From an uncultured Oscillospiraceae bacterium (GTDB taxonomy: Bacteria; Bacillota; Clostridia; Oscillospirales; Oscillospiraceae), in NCBI GenBank assembly GCA_900752305.1, contig CAADUV010000158.1:1-6040 (forward strand): DNA of 6,040 nucleotides, given 5' to 3'. Shown one piece after another: positions 1 to 5,001 of this stretch (its first letter is position 1; the number at the start of each line of letters is the position of its first letter). Position numbers and translations under genes: made by a program. Under the pieces are notes generated by a model. It did no database searches. It was not told where the DNA came from and was given only the letters and a program-made list of their open reading frames with translations.

Positions 1-200
1 CGTTCCTGGTCATCAACGGCGACAACGTGCGCCTGCTGCCGGTAGCGCCCACTGAGGCAGGTGCCCTGGACAAGGCCATCGACCTGCTGCCGGAGCTTTT
101 GACCAAGGTCTCCCGCCTGCTGGATCAGCGGAAGGCGGACAAGGCAGAGAAGAAGGCCGCCAAAACACTGGAAGGGGAGGCAGCGGAAGGAGAAGCATGA
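1..200 (+). CDS. ytfJ: GerW/YtfJ-like sporulation protein, C-terminal end (5' truncated)
   Basis: This is the last 65 codons of a gene whose start lies before the window; the frame begins at base 3 and stops with TGA at 198-200. The visible protein begins FLVINGDNVRLLPV, a hydrophobic beta-strand pattern that resembles the end of the conserved domain of GerW/YtfJ proteins. It continues with a helical stretch (DKAIDLLPELLTKVSRLL) and a charged Lys/Glu/Ala-rich tail. GerW-family proteins are made in spore-forming Firmicutes and are linked to spore germination; their biochemical activity is not well defined. The identification rests on this short tail plus the neighbour, since ytfJ next to a D-Ala-D-Ala carboxypeptidase is, to my knowledge, a common arrangement in Clostridia. 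The stop codon overlaps the next start as ATGA, which suggests translational coupling. The rest of the gene is needed to be certain. Confidence 0.75.
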   Translation, partial: FLVINGDNVRLLPVAPTEAGALDKAIDLLPELLTKVSRLLDQRKADKAEKKAAKTLEGEAAEGEA

Positions 201-1270
201 GAAAGAAACCGATCAAACGCCTGCTGGCCATGGCGCTGGCGGTGGTGTGCGCGGTGGGACTGACCTCCACCGCCTGGGCCATCGACCAGCCGCCGGTGAA
301 CTCCGCCACTTCGGCCTGTGTCATGGACGTGGACAGCGGGCGCATCCTCTACAGCAAGAACGAGAACGCCGAGCGCTGCATCGCCAGCATCACGAAGATT
401 ATGACCGCCATTCTGGTCATCGAGAACAACACCGATTTCAATCAGGTCATCACCGCCTCCAAGACCGCCGCCGCTGAGGACGGCACGTCCCTGTACCTGG
501 TGGAGGGGGACAAGCTGACCCTGATGACCGGCCTGTACGGCACCATGCTCCGCAGCGGCAACGATGCCGCGGTGGCCATCGCCGAGCACACGGCGGGGAG
601 CGTGGAGAAATTCGTCCAGATGATGAACGACAAGGCCAAGGAGCTGGGCATGACCCACTCCCACTTCAGCTGGCCCAACGGCCTCATCGACGAGGACAAC
701 TACTCCAGCGCCAAGGACATGGCCATCCTGTCCAGCTACGCCATGAAGAACAAGCTCTTCGCCAAGATCGTCAAGACCGGCTATATCGAGACCAAGGACG
801 GGTATCAGATTGAGAACCACAACCGGATGCTCTCCCGGGACAAGCGCTGCATCGGCGTCAAGACCGGCTTCACCACCCTGGCAGGCCGCACCCTGGTGAC
901 CTGCTTCAAGAACCCGGACAACGGTCAGCGCATCGTCATCGTCACCCTCAACAACTACGACCACTACAACGACCACCAGCGCCTGTGCAACTGGGCCTTT
1001 GACAACTTCCGGCAGACCACCCTGATGAAGAAAAAAGCCAAGGTGGCCACCGTGAACAGCGGCGGCAAGACGGCGGAGCTGGTGGCCAAGGAGAAGGTCA
1101 CCTGGCCCTCCAAAGACGGCGAAGCGTCCCGTATCACCAGCACCTTCTCCGTCCAGAGCAACCAGGGCGTGCCCATGGAAGAGGGGGACATGGCCGGAGT
1201 GATGCGGTTCTACCTGGACAGCAAGAAGATCGGCCAGACCCAGCTGGTCTACCACTATCCGGAATCGTGA
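197..1270 (+). CDS. Secreted D-alanyl-D-alanine carboxypeptidase (DacB/DacF type, peptidase S11)
   Basis: A 357-residue low-molecular-weight penicillin-binding protein that removes the terminal D-Ala from peptidoglycan pentapeptides outside the membrane. A Sec signal peptide is clear: a positive N-terminus (MRKKPIKR), a hydrophobic core, and a likely cleavage after Ala-Trp-Ala at residue 28. All three active-site motifs are present: SITK (Ser64 nucleophile, Lys67), SGN (120-122) and KTG (222-224). Residues from about 275 to the end fit the beta-rich C-terminal domain of PBP5-like enzymes. I see no amphipathic membrane-anchoring helix at the C-terminus, which ends in YHYPES. The start ATG overlaps the upstream stop by 4 bp and is preceded by AAGGAG at 187-192. 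Its place beside a ytfJ-like gene and before rluB resembles the Bacillus subtilis dacB-spmA-spmB-rluB region, so a role in spore cortex or sporulating-cell wall is plausible. A general housekeeping DacA/DacF role cannot be excluded, so no symbol is given. Confidence 0.93.
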   Translation: MRKKPIKRLLAMALAVVCAVGLTSTAWAIDQPPVNSATSACVMDVDSGRILYSKNENAERCIASITKIMTAILVIENNTDFNQVITASKTAAAEDGTSLYLVEGDKLTLMTGLYGTMLRSGNDAAVAIAEHTAGSVEKFVQMMNDKAKELGMTHSHFSWPNGLIDEDNYSSAKDMAILSSYAMKNKLFAKIVKTGYIETKDGYQIENHNRMLSRDKRCIGVKTGFTTLAGRTLVTCFKNPDNGQRIVIVTLNNYDHYNDHQRLCNWAFDNFRQTTLMKKKAKVATVNSGGKTAELVAKEKVTWPSKDGEASRITSTFSVQSNQGVPMEEGDMAGVMRFYLDSKKIGQTQLVYHYPES

Positions 1271-1282
1271 GCGCACAGAATA

Positions 1283-1292
1283 GAGGGGAGGG
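1283..1292 (+). promoter_or_regulatory. Purine-rich ribosome binding site of rluB with two possible start codons
   Basis: The ten bases GAGGGGAGGG run right up to the ATG at 1293. Read as AGAGGGG (1282-1288) the site is only 4 nt from ATG 1293; read as GGAGGG (1287-1292) it is 6 nt from the in-frame GTG at 1299. The GTG start would give MEERVQKIL, close to the short N-terminus usual for S4-domain RluB proteins. The sequence alone does not decide between them. Confidence 0.6.
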
Positions 1293-2009
1293 ATGACCGT
1301 GGAAGAACGGGTACAAAAGATCTTATCCGCCTACGGCATCTGCTCCCGCCGGGAGGCGGAGCGGCTGATGACCGTCGGGGAAGTGCTGGTCAACGGCATC
1401 CCCGCCGCCTTGGGCGACAGGGCCGACCCGGAGCGAGACCGCATCACCGTCCGCGGCGTTCCCCTCCGCGCCAAAGCGCCGGAGCACTGTTATGTGATGC
1501 TCCATAAACCCAGAGGTTATGTGACGACCCTCTCCGACGAGAAGGGACGGGCCAACGTGGCGGAGCTGGTGTCCGGCTGCGGCGTCCGGGTGTACCCGGT
1601 GGGACGGCTGGATCTGAACTCGGAGGGGTTGCTGCTCCTGACCAACGACGGGGCGCTGACCCAGTATCTGACCCACCCCAGCCACGAGATGGAGAAGGAA
1701 TACCACGTGCGGGTGAAGGGCGACGTGACGGCGGCGGTGCCGATCTTGCGTCAAAATATGACGGTGGACGGGGAGCTGTTCCACGGCGCGAAGGTGCAGG
1801 TCTTGCAGGAGACCGACCGGGGCGGCGTGCTGTCCATGGTCATCTGCGAAGGGAAGAACCGGCAGATACGCCGGATGTGCGCCTACGCCGGGCTCACCGT
1901 CCTGCGCCTGAAACGGGTGCGGGAAGGAGCGGTGCGGCTGGGAAAGCTGCCGGCGGGACAGTGGCGTTACCTGTCAGGGGAGGAAATTTCTGCGTTGCGG
2001 GGAAAATAG
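1293..2009 (+). CDS. rluB: RluB-type pseudouridine synthase (RsuA/RluB/E/F family)
   Basis: A 238-residue cytoplasmic RNA-modifying enzyme that isomerises a uridine in ribosomal RNA to pseudouridine; RluB acts on 23S rRNA. An S4 RNA-binding domain occupies about residues 4-55 (KILSAYGICSRREAERLM, then the VLVNG strand). The catalytic domain follows, with the LHKPRGYVTT segment at 70-79 and the signature GRLDLNSEGLLLLTNDG at 104-120, where Asp107 is the catalytic aspartate. The conserved GKNRQIRRM segment near the C-terminus (187-195) is also present. The length is normal for Firmicutes RluB (about 230-245). The related RsuA (16S) cannot be fully excluded by sequence inspection, but the position after a dac gene matches B. 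subtilis rluB. The gene starts 22 bp after the carboxypeptidase stop, so the two are probably co-transcribed. GTG 1299 is an equally reasonable start and would remove two residues. Confidence 0.92.
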   Translation: MTVEERVQKILSAYGICSRREAERLMTVGEVLVNGIPAALGDRADPERDRITVRGVPLRAKAPEHCYVMLHKPRGYVTTLSDEKGRANVAELVSGCGVRVYPVGRLDLNSEGLLLLTNDGALTQYLTHPSHEMEKEYHVRVKGDVTAAVPILRQNMTVDGELFHGAKVQVLQETDRGGVLSMVICEGKNRQIRRMCAYAGLTVLRLKRVREGAVRLGKLPAGQWRYLSGEEISALRGK

Positions 2010-2030
2010 CTTGCAAGATTTTGCAAGGCT
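2008..2030 (+). other. Stem-loop overlapping the rluB stop codon
   Basis: AGC (2008-2010) plus TTGCAA (2011-2016) can pair with TTGCAA (2021-2026) plus GCT (2028-2030), with G2027 bulged and a GATT loop (2017-2020), giving a 9-bp stem. The stem starts inside the TAG stop. It is followed by TTCCGG and not by a T-tract, so it is not a textbook intrinsic terminator. It could be a weak terminator or a 3'-end stabiliser, or two adjacent protein-binding words that happen to pair because TTGCAA is its own reverse complement. Confidence 0.35.
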
Positions 2031-2054
2031 TTCCGGTGAAATTGCATTTTTGTC

Positions 2055-2083
2055 TTGCATTTGCTCCGTTTTAATGCTATTAT
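2055..2083 (+). promoter_or_regulatory. SigA-type promoter of the RpiR-family gene, extended -10
   Basis: The -10 is TATTAT (2078-2083), five of six matches to TATAAT, preceded by an extended-10 TG at 2075-2076 in TGCTATTAT. The -35 is TTGCAT (2055-2060), which keeps only the TTG core, at an optimal 17-bp spacing. The extended -10 would compensate for the weak -35. Transcription would start near 2090, giving a leader of about 53 nt. The region is AT-rich against GC-rich surroundings, which supports a real promoter. Confidence 0.65.
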
Positions 2084-2100
2084 CAAAAGTATCTTTGATA
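2081..2100 (+). promoter_or_regulatory. Inverted repeat, probable operator
   Basis: TATCAAA (2081-2087) and TTTGATA (2094-2100) form a perfect 7-bp inverted repeat with a 6-bp spacer. The left arm overlaps the last three bases of the -10, and the centre (2090.5) coincides with the predicted transcription start. That is where a repressor would block RNA polymerase. The obvious candidate ligand-responsive regulator is the RpiR-family product of the gene just downstream, which would make it autoregulated; this link is inferred. Confidence 0.55.
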
Positions 2101-2130
2101 CCGATTGCAAGTGATGAAGCCATAAAATTA

Positions 2131-2134
2131 GGAG
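2131..2134 (+). promoter_or_regulatory. Ribosome binding site that fixes the RpiR start
   Basis: GGAG lies 8 nt before the ATG at 2143. It supports starting the RpiR protein there and not at the TTG at 2011 that opens the same frame. The 44 extra residues the TTG start would add are encoded by the AT-rich promoter region and resemble nothing in the family. Confidence 0.7.
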
Positions 2135-2142
2135 CATTGCAA

Positions 2143-3006
2143 ATGACAGACATTTTAACGTATATACAGGAAAATATGTCCTCCTTCTCGAAAGGACAGA
2201 AACTGATCGCCAATTACATCTTACAATCCTACGACAAGGCCGCGTTCATGACCGCCAGCAAGCTGGGCAAGACGGTCAACGTCAGCGAGTCCACCGTGGT
2301 GCGGTTCGCCGCGGAGCTGGGCTTTGACGGCTACCCCAGCATGCAGAAAACCTTGCAGGAAATGATTCGCAACAAGCTCACCGCCATCCAGCGGGTGGAG
2401 GTGTCCAAGGAGCGCATCGGCAATCAGGACGTGATGACCATGGTCATGCAGTCGGACATCGAAAAAATCCGCATGACCCTGGACGAGACCGACCAGACCA
2501 GCTTCAACCAGGCGGTCGCGGCTATCGCCAACGCCAAGCGCATCTATATCCTGGGTGTCCGCTCTGCCAGCGTGCTGGCCAACTTTATCAGCTTTTATTT
2601 CCGGTTCATGTTCGACAACGTGGTCAGCGTGGACACCAGCTCCATCAGCGAGGTGTTTGAGCAGATCGTCCACATCTCTGCCGACGACGTGTTCATCGGC
2701 CTCTCCTTCCCCCGTTACTCCAAGCGCACCATCAAAGCCATGCAGTACGCCAAGGACCAGGGGGCCAAGGTGGTGGCCATCACCGACAGCAAGGTGTCCC
2801 CTCTGACCAAGATCGCCGATGTCTCCCTGCTGGCCAAGAGCGACATGGCCTCCTTCGTGGACTCTTTGGTCGCCCCTCTGAGCCTGGTCAACGCCCTCAT
2901 TGTGGCCATCAGCCGGGAAAAGGCGGTGCACCTGGAATCCTCTTTGAACCGGTTGGAGAGCATCTGGGAAGAATACGACGTGTACGAAAAACAAGGACAA
3001 GATTGA
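2143..3006 (+). CDS. MurR/RpiR-family transcriptional regulator (HTH_6 + SIS)
   Basis: A 287-residue DNA-binding regulator. The N-terminal HTH_6 domain (about 1-77) carries the family signature SESTVVRFAAELGFDGYPS (48-66), with the helix-turn-helix at about 37-60. The C-terminal SIS domain (about 120-260), which binds phosphosugars in characterised relatives such as MurR and RpiR, has the glycine/serine turn IYILGVRSAS (134-143) and the Ser-rich loop IGLSFPRYSKRT (185-196). The length is normal for the family. The gene has its own promoter and an operator-like palindrome upstream and a strong terminator downstream, so it is probably a single-gene unit that controls itself. No sugar-phosphate, amino-sugar or PTS gene lies beside it, so the effector and targets cannot be read from context. 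Peptidoglycan-derived amino sugars would fit the nearby carboxypeptidase, but that is only a guess. Start chosen at ATG 2143 from the GGAG site and the domain boundary. Confidence 0.93.
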   Translation: MTDILTYIQENMSSFSKGQKLIANYILQSYDKAAFMTASKLGKTVNVSESTVVRFAAELGFDGYPSMQKTLQEMIRNKLTAIQRVEVSKERIGNQDVMTMVMQSDIEKIRMTLDETDQTSFNQAVAAIANAKRIYILGVRSASVLANFISFYFRFMFDNVVSVDTSSISEVFEQIVHISADDVFIGLSFPRYSKRTIKAMQYAKDQGAKVVAITDSKVSPLTKIADVSLLAKSDMASFVDSLVAPLSLVNALIVAISREKAVHLESSLNRLESIWEEYDVYEKQGQD

Positions 3007-3016
3007 CAACGACAAG

Positions 3017-3051
3017 CGGAGCAGACCGGCGTTCGGCTGCTCCGTTTTTTT
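3017..3051 (+). terminator. Strong Rho-independent terminator after the RpiR gene
   Basis: CGGAGCAG (3017-3024) pairs perfectly with CTGCTCCG (3037-3044). The stem continues inside as CCG (3026-3028) with CGG (3034-3036) around a bulged A3025 and a GCGTT loop. Seven T residues follow at 3045-3051. The hairpin begins 10 nt after the RpiR stop. Its T-tract ends one base before the Shine-Dalgarno sequence of the next gene, so it also sits in that gene's leader. Confidence 0.93.
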
Positions 3052-3062
3052 GAGGAAGAAGC

Positions 3063-4316
3063 ATGACAAAACAAGTGATCGTAGTGGGCGGCGGCGCGGC
3101 CGGCATGATGGCCGCCATCACTGCTGCCCGGCAGGGCGCCAAGGTGACCCTGGTGGAGCGGAACGAGAAGATGGGGCGCAAGCTGTATATCACCGGCAAG
3201 GGCCGCTGCAACGTGACCAACCACACCGACGCCCGCACCGTGCTGGAGCACATCCCCCACGGGAGCCGCTTCCTGTTCAGCGCCCTGGACCGGTTCCCGC
3301 CGGAGGCCACCATGGCCTTTTTCACCGAGCTGGGCGTCTCCCTGAAGACCGAACGGGGCAACCGGGTCTTTCCCACCTCCGACCGGGCGGCAGACATCAT
3401 CGACGCCCTGGTGCGGGAGCTGAGACGGCAGAAGGTGGCCACGGTGCATGGTCGGGTGTCCCACATTCAGACCGAGGACGGCCACGCGACCGGCGTGACC
3501 CTGGATGACGGCAGAAAACTGACCTCCCAGGCGGTCATCCTGGCCACCGGCGGCGCGTCCTACCCAGCCACCGGCTCTACCGGCGACGGGTACCGGCTGG
3601 CGTCCGAGCTGGGGCACACGGTGACAGCTTTGCAAGGCTCCCTGGTGCCCTTGGAGGCAAAAGGGGAGGACTGTTCCAGGATGCAGGGGCTGGCGCTGAA
3701 GAATGTGCGCATCAAGGTGGTCAACCAGAAGAAAAAGGTGGCCTACGAGGGGTTTGGCGAGCTGTTGTTCACCCACTTTGGCCTGTCCGGCCCCCTCATT
3801 TTGAGCGCCAGCGCCCACCTGACCAAGCTGGACAAGAACCAGTACACGGTCATCATCGACCTGAAACCGGCGTTGGAGGAGAAGAAGCTGGACGAACGTC
3901 TGGTGCGGGAATTTCAGGCGCAGGCCAACAAAGATTTCCAAAATGCCCTGGGCAGCCTCTTGCCCCGGCTGATGATTCCTGTTATCATAGAGCGCACCGG
4001 CATCCCGCCGGAGACCAAAGTACATGACTTGACCCGTGGCCAGCGGCGGCAGCTGTTGGAGCAGCTCAAAGGATTCCGAGTGGACATCACGGGGCTGCGC
4101 CCGGTGGAGGAGGCCATCGTCACTTCCGGCGGCGTAAAGACCAAAGAGGTCAACCCCACCACCATGGAGTCCAAACTGGTGCCCGGCCTGTACCTGGCCG
4201 GGGAGCTGCTGGACGTGGACGGCTACACCGGCGGGTTCAACTTACAGATCGCCTGGGCCACTGGCTATGCAGCCGGGCTGTACGGGGCGAAGAACGAAAC
4301 GGATATGGAGAAATGA
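3063..4316 (+). CDS. BaiN/HI0933-family NAD(P)/FAD-dependent oxidoreductase
   Basis: A 417-residue cytoplasmic flavoprotein of the HI0933 (YhiN/YtfP) family. The N-terminal Rossmann FAD-binding motif is VVGGGAAGMMAA (7-18), with the acidic end of the second strand at Glu32. The family block KLYITGKGRCNVTN follows at 40-53. A second nucleotide-binding block, ILATGGASYPATGSTGDGY (159-177), the block ELLFTHFGLSGPLIL (233-247), the VTSGGV segment (353-358) and the C-terminal GLYLAGELLDVDGYTGG (375-391) complete the family pattern. Length is typical (about 400-420). The family includes BaiN of Clostridium scindens, reported to act on bile-acid intermediates, but most members have no known substrate and are widespread in bacteria that do not transform bile acids, so no such function is claimed. 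GAGG at 3052-3055 lies 7 nt before the ATG. It is first in a packed run with cmk, plsC and ispH, starting right behind the RpiR terminator. Confidence 0.92.
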   Translation: MTKQVIVVGGGAAGMMAAITAARQGAKVTLVERNEKMGRKLYITGKGRCNVTNHTDARTVLEHIPHGSRFLFSALDRFPPEATMAFFTELGVSLKTERGNRVFPTSDRAADIIDALVRELRRQKVATVHGRVSHIQTEDGHATGVTLDDGRKLTSQAVILATGGASYPATGSTGDGYRLASELGHTVTALQGSLVPLEAKGEDCSRMQGLALKNVRIKVVNQKKKVAYEGFGELLFTHFGLSGPLILSASAHLTKLDKNQYTVIIDLKPALEEKKLDERLVREFQAQANKDFQNALGSLLPRLMIPVIIERTGIPPETKVHDLTRGQRRQLLEQLKGFRVDITGLRPVEEAIVTSGGVKTKEVNPTTMESKLVPGLYLAGELLDVDGYTGGFNLQIAWATGYAAGLYGAKNETDMEK

Positions 4317-4318
4317 GG
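4315..4318 (+). promoter_or_regulatory. Ribosome binding site that decides the cmk start
   Basis: GAGG overlaps the stop codon of the flavoprotein gene. It is 5 nt from GTG 4324, 8 nt from ATG 4327 and 14 nt from ATG 4333, all in the same frame. The 8-nt spacing favours ATG 4327. Confidence 0.6.
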
Positions 4319-4326
4319 CGTAAGTG

Positions 4327-4998
4327 ATGAAGATGATTAGTATTGCCATTGACGGCCCCAGCGGCGCGGGGAAGAGCACCATGGCGCGGAAAGTGGCGGC
4401 GGAGCTGAACTATTTATATGTAGACACCGGAGCCATCTACCGCAGCGTGAGCCTGTATGCCTACCGGGCAGGGGTGGACAAGACCGATTCCGAGAAGATC
4501 GTCTCCCTGCTGCCGGAAATTCACATTGATATGCAGTACCAGGCCGACGGCATCCAGCACATGATCCTCAACGGCGAGGACGTGACCGACGCCATCCGGC
4601 AGAACGAGGTGTCCCTGTACACCTCCGCCGTAGCCGCCATCCCCGCCGTCCGGGCCTTCCTGCTGGACTTGCAGCGGAACCTGGCCGCCACCCACAACGT
4701 CATCATGGATGGCCGGGACATCGGCACCGTCGTCCTGCCGGACGCCACGGTGAAGATCTACCTGACCGCCTCCGCCGAAGCCCGTGCCAAGCGGCGCTGG
4801 CTGGAGCTCCACGAAAAGGGCGACCCCATCACCCTGGAGCAGGTGCTGGAGGACGTCCAGCAGCGGGATTACAACGACACCCACCGGGACGTCGCACCCC
4901 TGCGCCAGGCAGAGGACGCGGTGCTGGTGGACACCACCGAATGTGACCTGGAGGAGAGCTACCAGCTGCTCCTGAAGACCATCCGGGAGAGGATTTGA
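4327..4998 (+). CDS. cmk: Cytidylate kinase (CMP/dCMP kinase)
   Basis: A 223-residue cytoplasmic enzyme that transfers phosphate from ATP to CMP or dCMP, feeding CTP for RNA, DNA and CDP-diacylglycerol (phospholipid) synthesis. Motifs from the ATG at 4327: P-loop GPSGAGKST (10-18), DTGAIYR (33-39), LNGEDVTDAIR (81-91), the AAIPAVR segment (103-109), and the CMP-binding DGRDIGTVVLPDA (128-140) with Asp128, Arg130 and Asp131. The basic KRR (155-157) and the lid signature R180-D181-x2-D184-x2-R187 are also present. The length equals that of typical bacterial Cmk (about 220-230). No key residue is missing. The gene starts 10 bp after the flavoprotein stop and ends 3 bp before plsC, so it is co-transcribed with both. 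The pairing of cmk with plsC and ispH is a familiar clostridial arrangement. ATG 4333 and GTG 4324 are alternative starts. Confidence 0.96.
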   Translation: MKMISIAIDGPSGAGKSTMARKVAAELNYLYVDTGAIYRSVSLYAYRAGVDKTDSEKIVSLLPEIHIDMQYQADGIQHMILNGEDVTDAIRQNEVSLYTSAVAAIPAVRAFLLDLQRNLAATHNVIMDGRDIGTVVLPDATVKIYLTASAEARAKRRWLELHEKGDPITLEQVLEDVQQRDYNDTHRDVAPLRQAEDAVLVDTTECDLEESYQLLLKTIRERI

Positions 4999-5001
4999 GC
5001 C

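Larger units (their letters stand above)
2011..2142 (+). repeat. Cluster of six TTGCA(A/T) words upstream of the RpiR gene
   Basis: TTGCAA occurs at 2011-2016, 2021-2026, 2105-2110 and 2137-2142, and TTGCAT at 2042-2047 and 2055-2060. TTGCAA is palindromic, so each copy is a symmetric hexamer. The copies flank the predicted promoter on both sides. The TTGCAT at 2055 doubles as the proposed -35, and the last TTGCAA abuts the start codon. They may be regulator contact sites; no function is established. Confidence 0.4.

Noticed and set aside
125..1276. Long minus-strand open frame (383 codons) opposite the carboxypeptidase
   Set aside because: It mirrors the codons of a clearly real gene. Its product is a low-complexity Val/Gly/His/Asp-rich string with a run of valines, has no family motif, and arises because GC-rich third positions suppress stops in the antisense frame.
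2062..2136. Possible pairing of TGCTCC (2062-2067) with GGAGCA (2131-2136), hiding the RpiR ribosome binding site
   Set aside because: The upstream strand lies before the predicted transcription start (about 2090), so it would exist only in read-through RNA, and 6 bp across a 63-nt loop is weak.
2011..2142. TTG start at 2011 that would add 44 residues to the RpiR protein
   Set aside because: No Shine-Dalgarno sequence at the right place, AT-rich promoter-like DNA, and the HTH_6 domain begins properly at ATG 2143 with its own GGAG.
2940..3010. Promoter inside the rpiR 3' end for the downstream unit (TTGAAC at 2944, TACGAC at 2974, TACGAA at 2983)
   Set aside because: Spacings and -10 matches are poor, and no pair meets a reasonable SigA pattern; left as unresolved instead of annotated.
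2221..3069. Minus-strand open frame (282 codons) opposite the RpiR gene
   Set aside because: His/Gly/Val/Asp-rich shadow of the + strand codons with no motif.
3050..3508. Plus-strand frame of 152 codons overlapping the start of the flavoprotein gene
   Set aside because: Arg/Gly/His-rich out-of-frame reading of the FAD-binding domain; not a separate gene.
2715..4025. Minus-strand open frame (436 codons) spanning the rpiR end and the flavoprotein gene
   Set aside because: It runs straight through the rpiR terminator hairpin and two genes with complete family motifs on the other strand; no recognisable domain or convincing start signal.
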